64,000 nt of DNA from Eulemur rufifrons (Eukaryota > Chordata > Mammalia > Primates > Lemuridae), in assembly GCF_041146395.1 (NCBI RefSeq), contig NC_090999.1:65415001-65479000 (forward strand), read 5' to 3'. Below, in pieces: positions 1 through 12,975 of the stretch. The position numbers were made by a program, and so were the translations under genes. Every line of letters begins with the position of its first letter. Position 1 is the first letter of the stretch. The notes under the pieces were generated by a model that saw nothing but the letters and a program-made list of their open reading frames with translations, ran no database searches and had not been told where the DNA came from.

Positions 1-393
1 AGGAACAGTCATGTATAATTTGGTCCCTTCCAAAAGCCCCACTAAAAATCTACAGTAATAAGATTTTTTCTTTAAAACATAAACCCACAAGGACCAGCAG
101 TGTCAGCATAGAAGTCTTGGAACCTAGAAAGCAGATGGACACATGGAAACTGCCTTAGCAGACTTAATAAAGACAATTTCTAAGTTGTAGCATAAACTGA
201 GAATGACCTGACTTTATACCATAGAATTCTCCAAAGATTTCAGGCACTTGCCTCTAGGGTGAGGAACAGAGAGAGGCAGTGAGTCACAGGGCCAGGAACC
301 ACTGTACTTTGTTATTAGCTTTTTAGTTATTATTGACTTTCAAACTATGGGCATATTTTACTTTGATAAGAAAAAAATAAATTTTAAAAATAA

Positions 394-700
394 GGCCAGG
401 TGTGGTGGCTTACCCCTGTGATCCTAGCACTCTGGGAGGCCAAGGCGGAAAGATTGCTTGTGCTCAGGAATTCGAGACCAGCCTAAGCAAGAGTGAGACG
501 TTGTCTCCACTAAAAACAGAAAAATTAGCTGGGCGTCCGTGGCATGCCCCTATAGTCCCAGCTACTCAGGAGGCTGAGACAGGAAGATCGCTTGAGCCCA
601 GGAGTTTGAGGTTGCAGTGAGCTATGATGACACCACTGCACTCTACCTGGGTAGACAGAGCAAGACTCTGTCTGAAAAGAAAAAAGAAAAAGAAAAAAGA
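394..700 (+). mobile_element. Alu SINE, strepsirrhine-like
   Basis: A dimeric Alu starts ggccaggtgtggtggctta, with both monomers, a central adenine-rich linker and an A-rich tail (aaaagaaaaaagaaaaag). The left monomer reads agcactctgggaggccaagg and the text gagcaagagtgagac follows, forms common in lemur and loris Alus. Confidence 0.93.
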
Positions 701-2320
701 CGACGACGTAAAAGGGTTCCCCCCCAAAAGAGTTTATCAGTTAACCAGAGGAGACAGATAAGCTAGAATTTCTCAGAGATAAAGTGATAAAAATGAAAAT
801 ATGACATATTAAATTTACTTTAGAAGCCCCCAAAATAGAGTAACTACAACTAAAAATAATGAGTTATAAAAAGTAAAAAGCCTGAGCAAACCACACCAAA
901 TGAAAATACTTTTCAATATAAAAATGGTCATAGAGAAATTATATATATGACAAGTAAAATACATCTAATATAGACTCAGTAGAAGCCCCTAAAGAAGAAA
1001 CAGAACAAATTCTTCAGAAAAAAACAAATATTCATGGATATAAGAGAAGAAAGCTTTCTTGAAATAGAGATTTGAATCTATAGATCAAAAGGTAAATTGT
1101 GACCTGGAAAAAACTGACATAAGAACAATATATCCTGGTAGAAGTTATTGAACATCCAGGATAAAGTCTCACTGAGCTTCCAGGTAGACAAGGCAAATCA
1201 TATAAAAGGCGGAAAAAATAACTTCCTTACTTCAATCAGTGCCAGAAAAGAATGGAGCGATGTTTACCATGTTCTTAAGGAAAGAAAAAATTTATCTTAA
1301 CCAGGTTACCTTTCAAGTATAAGAGAACAGACAGGCATTCTCAAGCACTCAAGCACTTAAGAATTCTACCACTCCTGAGTCCTTCTTTCGAAATCTGGAT
1401 GACAAAATTTGGCCAACTGAGGAATAAAGCAAAATAAGGATCTCAGAAAAGAAATCATGATTCAAAAGGACAATCAATGAACACAGAATCTCAATATGGA
1501 ATGAAGATCAAGTAACCATAGGAATTCTAGATACAAAACACAGCTCAAATGTCATAGAATTTGACATTTTAAAAATAGCAAAATATTAACAAAAAATGTT
1601 GAAAGAGCAAGTATATAAACTTATTTCCTCATATTTTGGCATAGGATCAACAGATAATATTTAAAGTTGAGGTGATAGTTGTAAAAAGTATAATGATTTC
1701 AATCTATGATAGCTTTTAGAACTTTTTTTTAAGAAACAAATATCTCTCATAATGAAATATATATGTATCTAAAATTTAGCAGTTTCTCTATTTTCACCAG
1801 TTATCTTTTCCTTAAAGTAAAATTAAATGTAATATTTTAAACTAAAATTGGTGTATATAATGTAATCCCAATATTCTAAAATTATTTTATTTCTTTCTTC
1901 CTATCTCTACATGTGTATATAATATATAAATATACACATATTTTATGTATGTGTGTATAATTGTAAAAAGAATGATAACCAAATATTAACAATGTTATTT
2001 CTGAGAGGTGGGATTTGGAATGGTATTAACTCTCCTCTTTTTTTTTTTTTTTTGTTTTTTTGTATTATGTGAAATTTTGTATAATGGGCATGTACTATTT
2101 TATAGAAACAATAAAATCATTATAAAGAGGGAGGAGGTGAAGAAACTTCCTTTTGTATTAATAATGTATACAAAGTGCAGCTGTGAAAAACCACTAACAA
2201 TCTTTGACTTCAACATGTGGGGTTAGGCTGGGGAATGGTGGTTGGGGGAGGTGAGAAGGAGGAGGGGTCACCTCTCAAGACGAGTGGATAAATAACAGCT
2301 GCTATATTCTCATTCTCATG
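701..2320. other. FAM81B intron, mostly unassigned
   Basis: AT-rich intron sequence. Around 1040-1560 the text (tggtagaagttattgaac, ggataaagtctcactgag, agaaaagaatggagcgatg) resembles very old LINE-derived sequence such as HAL1 or L1M, but I cannot place it firmly. A TA-rich simple tract lies at about 1900-1965 and a T tract at about 2038-2062. No exon was recognised. Confidence 0.35.
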
Positions 2321-2326
2321 TGGGTG

Positions 2327-2690
2327 CTCCCTTGGTGCTGGCTACTGGCTAAAAGCTTTGCATTCATCGCCATCTTGCATCCCTAAATAACCTTATGAAG
2401 TAACACTGTTCAGGACAGCCATTTACGGTTTGAAGGTTGGGCACACCGTGCTCCAACAGACACTGTTCACATCATCGCTCATGAGTCTGGCACCCTTGGA
2501 GTTGTGTGGTGGACAAACTGTGCAGCTGTATCCAGTGACCTTGGCGTCATTTTTTTCAGATAAGGAAAACTGAAACTCATAGATGTTAAGAAGATTGTCC
2601 CAGATCACAAACCAGGAAGTAGCAGAAGCAGGATGCAAAGTCTGGTCTATCTGACACCAGAGAACAAATTCTTAACCAGTAGCCTCCCAT
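2327..2690 (+). mobile_element. MIR SINE, interrupted
   Basis: The two halves of a MIR are visible: ggtgctggctactggctaaa with aaccttatgaagtaac, then gataaggaaaactgaaactc with agatcacaaaccaggaag and caaattcttaacc. About 150 bp of other sequence (2412-2560) separates them, either an old insertion or strong divergence. Confidence 0.6.
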
Positions 2691-3541
2691 GCACAGACCA
2701 GCTGTCCCCGAGGGTGGGAAACAAGAGGGGGACAGAGCAGGTGGCAGAAGTGGTGGTAGCCGCAATAGTCCTGAGGAGCTTTTCGGTGTCTTAATACAGA
2801 CTCACATGAGGACATTCTAACTAACCAACAATAGAGGTGTCATTCTGACAAGGACAGTTTGTGTATAAAAGGTGTAAAATGGCTTTGACCGTGACTTTGG
2901 TGCTCCCATTCTTGATCAGATTAACTCCTGTGTTTTTTCTCCCACCAGCCTCCACACCCCACCACAGTCACCTAGTATCAAGGGAATGCTCAGGCAAAAT
3001 TACCATCTTAACTCACCTTGGACTCAACTCTTTAGCACCAAAATCCTAAGGAAAAAAAATTATCTCTGGATCCTAAAAAATGTTGACAGTCATAAGGCAA
3101 ACAATATTTATAGCACTTAGCATGACAACATGAAAATGTGGTTCCTAATAAATATTATTTGATGACAGTCAAAACAGTTATTTTATACAGTTATTTTATG
3201 AAATGGCAAATGTCAAAGTAATCTCTCATAATTCAGATGTACAAAAGGTACAGTTCTTCAGTGCTCTCCATCCTATCTTTCAAGCATGTATGAGAATATA
3301 CTGAAACCAATCATTAATACAGGGTCAAGATAAGCCATTGATGATGGGGGAGGGGAGTTTTGTGTGTTTTCTTCCCTCACATGCTGGGAAATTGATTAAT
3401 CAGCTCACCTCACCAGCTCCATCTCACCAGAATTCCTCCCCTGAATTATCAAATGCAACCTTATGGCCCAAAGCTTCATTCATATGTTAGTGTAAATTAA
3501 TTTCTTCCCAATGTAAGACAACACCTGACTGAGACCACTCA
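2691..3541. other. FAM81B intron, nothing recognised
   Basis: Non-repetitive-looking intron sequence between the MIR and the L1 insertion. A short frame at 2861-3049 has no protein-like features. No exon, RNA gene or repeat could be supported. Confidence 0.4.
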
Positions 3542-3552
3542 AGGAACAGGAG

Positions 3553-6500
3553 GGTATTTATTATTTGTTTCTTGTTTTGCTTATTTTAATTGTTAATTTT
3601 TATTTATTATGGGTACATAATTGTTGTAAATGTTTATAGGGCACATGTGATGTTTTGATACAGGCATACAATATTAATCAAATCAGGTAATTGGGGTACC
3701 CATCACCTTAAGCATTTATCATTTCTTTGTGTTAGGAACATTCCAGTTCCACTCTTTTAGTTATTTTAAAGTATACATAACTTATTGTTGACTATAATCA
3801 TTTTGTTGTACTATCAAATATTGTGCATTGTATCTAACTATATTTTTTAACCCATTAATAATCCCCACTTTATCCCCCAAACTCCATGTTATCCTTTGTA
3901 GGCTCTGGTAACCATCATTCTACTGTCTCCATGAGATAAATTGTTTTAATACTTCGCTTCCACATATGAGATTTGTTTTTCTGTGCTTGGCTTATTTCAC
4001 CAAACATAATGTTTTCCCATTCCCTCCATGTTATAACAAATGACAAGATTTCATTCTTTTTGTGGCTGAATAATATTCTACTGTGTATATGTACCATAAT
4101 ATTTTATCTATTCATCTGTTGATGGACACAGGTTGACTCCAAATGTTGGCTGTTATGAATAGTGCTGCAATAAACATGGGAGTGCAGATATCTTTTCAAC
4201 ATACTGAATTCCCCTCCTTTGGATATATACCTAGCAGTGGGACTGCTGGGTCATATGGTAGTTCTACTTTTACTTTTTTTTTTTTTTTTTACTTTTACTT
4301 TTTTTAAGAACCTCCATACTGTTCTCCACAGTGGTTGTGCTAATTTACATTCCCACCAGCAGTGTACAAGGGATCCCCTTTCTCCACATTCTCACCAGCA
4401 TTCATTATTGCCTGTCTTTTTTGATAAAAGCCATTCTAACTGGGGTGAAATGATATCTCATTGTGGTTTTGATTTGCATTTCTCCAGTGACTAATGATGT
4501 TGAGCATTTTTTTGTATATCTCTTGGCTATTTGTATGTTGTCTTTTGAGAAATGTCTATTTAAATCTTTTGCCCATGTTTTAATCAGATTATTGTATTTT
4601 TTTCCTATTGAGTAGTTGGAGCTCCTTATATATTTTTGTTAATAATCACTTGTCAAATGGGTGGCTCACAAATATTTTCTTCCATTCTGTGGGTTGTCTC
4701 TTCCCTTTGTTGATTGTTTTCTTTGTTGTGCAGAAGCTTTTTAGCTTGATGTGATCCCATTTGTCCAATTTTGCTTTGGTTGCCTGTCTTTTGGGGCTAT
4801 TACTCAAGAAATCATTGCCCAGACCAATGCCCTGAAGCATTTACCCAATGTTTTCTTTTAGTAGTTTCATAGTTTCAGGTCTTAGATTTAAATCTTTAAT
4901 CCACTTTGATTTGATTTTTGTATTTGGTGAGAGATAAGGGTCTAGTTTCACTCTTCTGCATGTGGATATCTAGTTTTCCCAGCACCATTTATTGAAGAGA
5001 CTGTCCTTTCCCTGATGTATGTTCTTGGCACCTTTGTTAAAGAAAAGTGCACTATAGATGTGTGGATTTATTTCTGCGTTCTCTATTCTGTTCCATTGGT
5101 CTATGTGTCTGTTTTTATGCAAGTACCATGTTGCTTTTGTTTACTACAGCTCTGTAGAATGATTTGAAGTTAGGTAATGTGATTCTTCCAGTTTTGTTCT
5201 TTTTGCTCAGAATAGCTTTGGCTATTCTGGGTCTTTTGTGATTCTGTATACATTTTAGGATTTTTTTTTCTGTGAAGAATGTCACTGGTATTTTAATGGG
5301 AATTGCATTGAATCTGTAGATTGCTTTGAGTAGAGTGGACATTTTAACAATATCGATTCTTCCAATCCATGAGCATGAAATATCTTTCTATTTTTTTGTG
5401 TCTTCTTCAATTTCTTTCATCAATGTGTTATATTTTTCATTATAGAGACCTTTCCCTTCTTTGATTAAGTTTATTTTTTTAGGCATTTAATTTTATTTGT
5501 AGCTACTGTAAATGGGATTACTTTCTTGGTTTCTTTTTCAGATTGTTTGCTGTTGGCATATGGAAATGCTACTGATTTTTGTGTTGATTTTGTATCCTGC
5601 AATTTTACTGAATTTGTTTGTCAGTTCTAATAGCTTTCTTGTGGAATATTTAGGTTCCTCTAGATGTAAGATCATATTGTCTGCAAACAAGGATAATTTG
5701 ACTTCTTCCTTTCCAATTTGGATGCCCTTTATTTCTTTCCTCTATCTGATTGCTCTTGCTAGAACTTCCAGTATTGTGTTGAGTAAGGATGGTGAAAGTG
5801 GGCATCCTTGTCTTGTTGTAGATCTTAGAGGAAAGACTTTCAATTTTTCCCCATTCATTATGATACTACCTGTGCGGCTCTGTCATATATAGCTTTTATC
5901 ATGTTGAGGTAAGGGCCTTCTATACTCAGTTTTTTGAGAGGCTTTTTTTTTTAATCATGAAGTATATTGAATTTGATTGAATGCTTTTTCAGCATCAATT
6001 GAAATGATATGGTTTTCATCCTTCATTCTGTGGGTATGATGTATCACATTGATTGATTTGTGCATGTTGCACCATCCTTGCATCCCGGGGCAAATCCCAC
6101 TTGATTGTGATGAATAATCTTTTTAATGTGTTGTTGAATTTGGTTTGCTAATATTTTGCTGAGGATTTTTGCATCTATGTTCATTAGAGCTATTGGCCTA
6201 GTTTTCTTTTTTTGTTGTGTCTTTGTCTGGTTTTGGTATCAGGATGATATGGGCCTCACAGAATGAGTTTGGGAATATTTCCTTCGCCTCAATTTTTTGG
6301 ACTAGTTTAAGTAGGATTGGTATTAATTCTTCTTTGAAGGCTTGATAGAATTCAGCAGTGAAACCATCAGGTACTGGGCTTTTCTTTGATGGGAGACTTT
6401 TTATTACTGCTTCTATCTCATTACTTGTTATTGGTTTATCCAGGTTTTTGGTTTTTTCTGGTTCAATCTGGGTAGGTTGTATGTGTCTAGCTATTTATCC

Positions 6501-7045
6501 ACTTCTTCTAGGTTTTCCAATTTATTGGCATATAGCTGTTCACAGTAGTGTCTAATAATCCTTTGAATTTCTGCAGCATCAGTTGTAATGTCTCCCTTTT
6601 CATCTCTGATTTTATTTGTGTCTTCTCCCTTTTTTCTTCATCTGGCTAAAGGTTTGTCAATTTTGTTTATCTCTTCAAGAAAACCACCTTTCTTTTAATT
6701 GATCTTTTGGGGGGGGGTTTGTTTAAATTTAACTTATTTCTTTTCTGGTCTTTATTATTTTTCTTCTATTGATTTTGGGTTTTGTTTGCTCTTCTTTTTC
6801 TAGTTCCTTAAGATGCATCATTAGGTTGTTTATTTGAAGCTTTTCTATTTTTTTGACGTAGGCACTTATTGCTATAAATTTTCCTCTTAGTATGGCCTTT
6901 GCTGTATTCCATGGGTTTTGATATGTTGTGTTTCATTTTCATTTGTTTAGAGAAATTTTTAAATTTCCTTCTTAATATCTTCATAGACCCATTGGTCATT
7001 CAGGAATATGCTGTTTAATTTTTATGTGCTTGTATAGCTTCCAGT
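3553..7045 (-). mobile_element. L1 LINE, 5'-truncated, reverse orientation, with TSD
   Basis: The reverse complement of a primate L1 runs from the 3' UTR (gggtacataattgttgtaaa; gatgttttgatacaggcat) through most of ORF2, with phrases such as ttcccaccagcagtgtac, cccagcaccatttattg and cttgcatcccgggg. An 11-bp direct repeat, AGGAACAGGAG, flanks it at 3542-3552 and 7046-7056 and defines the insertion. The coding region carries many stops and indels, so the element is dead. It resembles L1PB/L1MA-age elements. The subfamily is inference. Confidence 0.93.
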
Positions 7046-7056
7046 AGGAACAGGAG

Positions 7057-7585
7057 TTTTGATTGGGGCTAAGAGGGTGAGAAATTGCAGAAGATGGATT
7101 GGAAGATTTGGATTAGTTGGGATACCTTTTCTAGCCAAAGGTGAATTGGTAGTCTGGGGGCCAATAAAAGAGGTTAAAAGGAGGAAGCTAGATTAATAAC
7201 ATGATGTAAAAGAAGAACAATTTTTAATTTTTTCAAACCATAGGCAGCAGGGTATATCCCTAAAACATCAAAATCTGCTGTAACTCCTATAACTGAGTTA
7301 ATATCAAGCTGAAAATGTAAAATTTCCCTAACATACCCCAATGTCACCAACTAAACTATTTCAGCTTGGTGTCCTGGCTTGGGCCAATGCATCTAACTTG
7401 GTTTCTCTCCCAGCAGGAAGCGAAGAGAAAAATGAGGAAGAACCTTGTATATGCTCCTACCTCCACCAACTCATTATCAAAATAACTTTAGGACTTTGGC
7501 CATCAAATGAATGCACAGGTCCTACTATAGCATTAAAAATGTTATGAACCTATTCATCTCACACCAATTTCCATCTTGCCACTAG
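7057..7585. other. FAM81B intron, nothing recognised
   Basis: Between the L1 and the first visible FAM81B exon no repeat or RNA gene is apparent. The frame at 7341-7547 is not continued by a splice donor that fits the gene. Confidence 0.45.
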
Positions 7586-7715
7586 ATGTGATTCAAGCAT
7601 CATGAAACTTTCTGGAGACATTCAGTTGATCAGGCACGAGTACCGGCAACTTGAGAAAGCAATTCAAGAGCTTGCCCCTGCCATAGAAACTGTTTCCAAG
7701 AACTTGGATATGAAG
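7586..7715 (+). CDS. FAM81B: FAM81B internal exon (first one in window)
   Basis: The acceptor is a pyrimidine-rich tract ending in actag, and the donor is AAG|gtaact. The exon enters with one base completing a codon, then encodes 43 residues from CDSSIMKLSGDIQ through LEKAIQELAPAIETVSKNLDMK, a typical coiled-coil stretch. The internal ATG (SSI-M-KLS) is not taken as a start, because the reading frame is open back to the acceptor and the family protein is about twice as long as what is seen here. Confidence 0.82.
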
Positions 7716-8590
7716 GTAACTAAAAATAGATGGGATTCATATTATTAATATGTGTGGCTGTCAGAAGTAAGATCATTATAGCTTATCAAAATGCCCAGTC
7801 AGGTAGTAATTTTTTAAAAGAACTTTTTCTTCCACAGAGTTTAAAAATGACAGTTCACTCATATACACTGTGAGTACAGTCAGTTCAATCAACAAATATT
7901 TAATGAGTGCTTCCTATATTCCAATGCAGCCATCCATGGTAAGCACATACTGCTTGATTCCACCATTGCCATTATTTTTTTACCCTCAAAGACTATGGAA
8001 CCAAGGAGTATAAGCAAAAGAATTCCCATGGAGGCTATTGTTACTAAAAGTCCAACATAAATGTGAGTTTATCATGTTACATCCTGGCTTAAAACCTACA
8101 ATAGGTTATATCTCTTACAAAATAACACATAAATCCTTTGGCCTGGATATTAAAGGTCATCTCTACCCTGGCCCCCACTTATTACCTGTGTTTCTTGACT
8201 CACCCTTTTTGCCCAGAGATGCTGAGCTACCTACGTGGGTCCCCACTCACACCAAGGTATCTCACATCCTCCCACTGTTCATTCTCTTTTCTGCCTGAAG
8301 TATCTCTCTCCCGTCTCATCTTCCCAGTCATCAGTTTAATTAAACTGGAGCCCAGTGCACATTTTCTGTGCCCCACTTTCTCACATACCCTATGCAAAAC
8401 AAGCACATCTCCTCTGAAGTCATTTGGACAGAACGAAGTGGAAATCCTCTGGAAATTAGGATATGAAAGTTAGGTGTTTGATTATTTATTGGTGGGAGCC
8501 AGTCAACCAAGGGCAGATGTTACTGGGAACACAGTTTCTCCAGTCCCATCTGAATCCCCTTGTCCACCCTCCCACTCACCCATCTAATTA
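7716..8590. other. FAM81B intron, nothing recognised
   Basis: Unique-looking intron DNA. A short L2-like phrase (caatcaacaaatatttaatg) occurs at about 7889. The overlapping frames at 8038-8473 lack splice signals or family resemblance. Confidence 0.4.
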
Positions 8591-9280
8591 GTCCTAATAA
8601 TTTTTTGGTCAATTCTGGTAGTTTTTCAAGGTACTCAATCATACCCACAACAACAATGTATCATAGCAATTCATCTCTGGTTTTCTAATTTAAAATCTCA
8701 TCACTTTAAAAAAATTTTTTTTTTAATTTCAGCATATTATAGGGGTATGAAAGTTTAGGTTATGTATATTGCCCTTGCTCCGCCCCCTGCCCCCAGTCAG
8801 AGCTTCAAGCATGTCATCACTTTTTTTTAAGGGCTTGACCAGAACTTCCAGAACACTGTTAAATAAAATTGTCATAGAAGACAGCTCATCTGGTTCCTGA
8901 TTATACTTGGAAAATCTTGGTTGTTTTCTGTTGGATGTTGGTTTAAAATATTTTTAATCATGTCAGGAAGTATCTACTGATGCTCACTTAGTTTTTATTA
9001 GGATTGAACATTTAATTTTATCAAATGCCTGTTAGACATCAACACATTCCTAGAATCACCATATTGGTTGTTCTTTGGTTTGAGGGTTTGTTTGTTTGTT
9101 TGTTAACTTCTTTGGCCTTCTAATGAGCTAATACATTTCCCAATACTGAAACATTCTTGCATTTCTGTAATGAAAGCTATACAGTTATTGTGTAATAATT
9201 CAGTATTTGATTTTACATCTCAGTTCAAAAGTGACATCGGACTCTCTGTTTCTTTCTCTCTGGTTAGTGTTTTTTTTTTT
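8591..9280 (-). mobile_element. Old L1 ORF2 fragment, reverse orientation
   Basis: Reverse-complement L1 ORF2 text: gaccagaacttccagaacac, gtcatagaagacagctcat, caaatgcctgttagacatc and gaaacattcttgcatttctg. It is strongly diverged and interrupted by the small young L1 tail at 8708-8813. Confidence 0.7.
8708..8813 (-). mobile_element. Very short L1 3' end (strepsirrhine-type) with TSD
   Basis: An insertion of about 106 bp: a T-rich stretch, then catattataggggtatgaaa, gtttaggttatgtatattgc and agagcttcaagcatg. It is the same L1 tail as at 12074 and 60832. The 10-bp direct repeat TCATCACTTT flanks it (8698-8707 and 8814-8823), showing an extreme 5' truncation. Confidence 0.85.
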
Positions 9281-9284
9281 TTTT

Positions 9285-11712
9285 AAGGTAATGAATATAT
9301 ATGGTTTAAAAATCAAAACTATATAAGAAAACATACCTTGAGAATTTTCACTTCCATCCATCACTATTTGTATATCTTTTCATGACCTTCACAGATAACC
9401 ATTTTTTTTACTGGTCTGTTGTGAATCTTTTTAATATGCCTTTATGCAGATACAAGCAAATGCAAATACAAATTCTTATTCCCCCATATTGCACAAAAGA
9501 GAGTATATTATATATATTGCTATGCATCTATCTTTTTTTAACTAAATAACTAAATCCTGGAGATATTTCCATATCAATACATAAAGAGCTTTCTCATTCT
9601 TTTTAAAAACTGCATACTGTTCCTTTGTATGTAACAGTTCACTTAACCAGTCCCTCATAATATTTTGCTCTTTCAAACAATGCTGCAGTGAATAATCTTG
9701 TACTTATGTTTTTTTGTGTATGTGTAGATATATCTGTACAATATATATCCAGAAGTTGGATTTCTGGATCAAAAGGTACAAGTGACTGTTACTTTGAAAG
9801 ATCTTGCCAAATTGCTTTCTATGGGCTATTACCTTATTGCATAACCACCAGAAATATGCAAAATGTCCTGTATCCCCGTTGCCTCACCAATGCAGTGCTG
9901 TTCAACTTTTGAATTTTGCCATTCTTATAGGAAAAAGACAGTATCTTTGTGTTTTAATTAGTCTTTCTTATTATGAGTGAGGATGAACATCTCTTCGCAT
10001 ATTTAAGGGCTATTTGTATTTCTTTTTTGGTGAGCTGTTTGTTCATGCCTTTTGTCCATTTCTCTATTGGGCTATTTTTCTTTTTCTTCTCTATTTCTAG
10101 GAGCTCATATTAATATGTTAAGGAGATAGGCCCTTTCTCTATGATATGAGATGCAAGTACATTTTCCCAGTTTGTCATTGGTCTTTTGACTTTTGACATG
10201 CACATGTTCTCTATTTATAGCTGAATTTCTTTCTTTTCTGGCTTCTGGAATTTTAAGTCACAGAAAGAGCTTCCCTACACAAATCCTTGAAAGAATTGCT
10301 CATATTTCCTCTAGCACTGTCATGGCTTTATTGTTTACACTTAAATCCTTGATCCATTTGGAGTTTTCCTGATGTAAGGTGTGTTTTAGTTATTGTTTTA
10401 ACCATTAATATCTGGTAGAGTTAGTTCCTTCCACTACTTTTCCTATTTTCTTGATAATAATTAGTTTGTTTTCACATATGATTTTAAAATCAGCCTGTCT
10501 AGTTCCAGAAAATAAATCAATAAATCAATTCTATTTTAATTTTTATGGAAATCATGTTAAATTTACAAATTAACTTTAAAATTGACATAGCCATAATGCT
10601 GAATGGTCTATCCAAGAACACAGTATGCTTCCCATTTGTTCAGGATTGCTTTTATGTCCTTCAGGCATGTTTTCAAATTTTCCTCATGTAGATTTGGCAT
10701 CATTTCTTGTTAAATGTATTTCAAGATTTTTAATCTTTTTTCTTCTTAGTTTAGTATAACAGGAGCTTCATTATATCTAGTAATTGTTAGTTATATATTA
10801 TGAAGGCTGTATTAATTTCACACTCCACAGTGAATTCTTTTCTTGATCATAGTAATTTTATTTTTTTGTCCCCAGATACATAATAATTTTTAAATGATAA
10901 TAGTTTTACCTCATCTTTTTCCATTTTCATAAACATGATCTTTCTTTTCTAATTGCTTTAATCACTCTAGACAATGTTAAACAGTAGTGTGGGAATAGTG
11001 GGTGTCCCAGTCTTGCTCCTAACTTTAACAGAAATGTTCCCAGTGTTTCCCGTATTTGGGGGGAAGTAAATTTCCCCATTAGGGATGTTTAATACCTAAC
11101 TATTCCTATTTTATTGAATTTTTTAAAATCAAGAATGATTATTGAATTTTGTCAAATGCCTTTTCAGCATTTATGAAGAGAATCATGTGAGTTTTCTCCT
11201 GTTATACTAGCATAGTTATTTATGTAATACATTTTCTATTATGAAAACATACTTGCTTTTCTAAAATAAATTGTACTGATTGTGATGTATTTGTGCTGCT
11301 GGATTATGTTTGCATATATTTTACTTAAGAATTTTGCATAAATGCTTAAAAGATTAATCTGTTTTCTGCAATTTTTTTCAGATTTTAGAATCAAGGTTCC
11401 ATTGACTTCATAAAATAATTTGAAAATTTTCCTTTTTCTATGCTCTGAAATAGTTTAAAGATCATTATAATTATCTATTCTTTAGGGATTTGGTAGCTTT
11501 GCCCCCGAAAACATCTGAGCCTGATAGTTTGTTTCTGCTATGTTATTTGGCTTATAGATATTTATAACTACTTTTTTATTCCTAATTTTAATATTTATGT
11601 TTCCTCTCTTTTCTTCATGTTCAGAGTAGAAAAAAATTTTACTACCTTTTCAAAGAACCAGCCCTTGGATTTACCTATCGATCCCATAACTTTCTTGTTT
11701 CTTATTAATTTT
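9285..11712 (-). mobile_element. Old L1 (L1M-type), reverse orientation, first segment
   Basis: Starts in a 3' UTR-like stretch (ataccttgagaattttcac, gtttaaaaatcaaaac) and runs into ORF2 (caatgctgcagtgaataatc, ggatttctggatcaaaagg, gggtgtcccagtcttgc, ccttttcagcatttatga). The element appears to continue after insertions at 12786-12975 and 13690-14350. Confidence 0.8.
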
Positions 11713-11716
11713 TAAA

Positions 11717-12073
11717 ATGTGTATTAGTTTTTCATTGCTGCCATAACAAATTGCCACAAGCATAGTGGTGTAAAACAACACAAATGTACTATGTCATAGT
11801 TTCTGTAGTTCAAAAGTCGGGAGGCGGCAAGACTAGAACTTTTGCTCAGGGTCTCATAAGGCAGAAATCAAGGTGTCTGCAAAGCTGTGTTCCTTCGGGG
11901 ATGAATCCTCTTCTAGATTCATTCAAGCTTTTGGTCAAATTCAATTTCTTGCAGTTGTAGGACTGAGATACTTGCTGGCTGTCAACTTGGGGGGCCAGTC
12001 TTTGATCTTGATCTTCCTTCTCACGTTTTCCACGTGGCCTCTCTCCAGCAATAGCAGGTCAAATTCATTTCAT
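11717..12073 (-). mobile_element. MLT1-type MaLR solo LTR, first half
   Basis: The reverse complement of an ERVL-MaLR LTR begins gtattagtttttcattgctg, then gccataacaaattgccacaa and gtgtaaaacaacacaaatg. It is inserted in the old L1 and split by a young L1 tail. No retroviral coding sequence remains. The second half is at 12507-12780. Confidence 0.8.
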
Positions 12074-12506
12074 GGTTTTTTTTAATTTTTTTTATTTCAT
12101 CATATTACAGGGGTACAAATGTTTAGGTTACGTATGTTGCCCTTGCCCCACCCAAGTCAGAGCTTCAAGCATGTCCATCTCCCAGGCGGTGCTCAACACA
12201 CCCATTAGGTGTGACTATACCCATCCCATCCTCCCCTCCCCCCTGCCCGACACCTGATGAATGTTACTACTATAGGTGCACTTAAGTGTTGATCAGTTAA
12301 TACCAATGTGATGGTGAGTACACGTGGTGCTTGTTTTTTCCATTCTTGTGATACTTCACTTAGTAGAATGGATTCCAGCTCTATCCGGGATAATATAAGA
12401 GGTGCTGTATCACCATTGTTTTTTGTGGCTGAGTAGAACTCCATGGTATACAGATACCATATTTTATTAATCCACTCATGTATTGACGGGCACTTGGAAA
12501 CATCTC
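12074..12506 (-). mobile_element. L1 3' end (strepsirrhine-type) inserted in MLT1
   Basis: Reads a T-rich start, catattacaggggtacaaat, gtttaggttacgtatgttgc, cccttgccccacccaagtc and tgatcagttaataccaatg, and ends inside 3' ORF2 text (ccactcatgtattgacggg). It is 5'-truncated and splits the MLT1 LTR. The target-site duplication is not clear. Confidence 0.88.
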
Positions 12507-12780
12507 ATGCTTCCATCCATTCTGGCTTCATCTGCTGCTGCAGCTCTCCCACTCCAGCTGGAGAAAGTTCTCTGCTTTTAGGGGCTCACGTGATTAAAGT
12601 AAGTTCACTTGGATTATTCAGAATACGCTCCCTATTTTAAGGTCTGTAACCTTAATCACAGCTGGAAATCCCTTGTAACACAATATATTCACAGGTTCCA
12701 GGGATTACACCATGGCCGTGTTTGTGGGGCCGTTCTACCTCCTTCAGTTTGTCAATTTCTACATCCTGCTTTCCTTTGGT
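12507..12780 (-). mobile_element. MLT1-type MaLR solo LTR, second half
   Basis: Continues the LTR after the L1: ctcacgtgattaaagtaag, taaggtctgtaaccttaatc, caatatattcacaggttcc and gggattacaccatgg, all in LTR order on the reverse strand. Confidence 0.75.
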
Positions 12781-12785
12781 TAAGT

Positions 12786-12975
12786 TTGTTACTTTTTTTT
12801 AACTTTGTGAAATGAATGGTTCATTTACATAGCTTCAGTCTTTCTTGTATAATTATGAAGATATTTAACGCCACAAATTTACCTCTGATTATAAATTTGG
12901 CTCCATGCTTTTGATATGTAATGTTTTCATTATCATTTTCTAAGTAAATTCTAATTGTAGAGTTGATTTTGACAC
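12786..12975 (-). mobile_element. Old L1, reverse orientation, second segment
   Basis: ORF2 text continues the 9285-11712 element: gaagatatttaacgccac, aaatttacctctgattat and gcttttgatatgtaatgttt, matching the L1 stretch that normally follows. Confidence 0.6.

Noticed and set aside
5512..5892. 126-codon + strand frame
   Set aside because: Antisense to the ORF2 of the reverse L1 at 3553-7045.
7600..7605. ATG inside the first visible FAM81B exon as a possible start
   Set aside because: The frame is open back to a good acceptor, and the family protein is about twice as long; this is an internal methionine.
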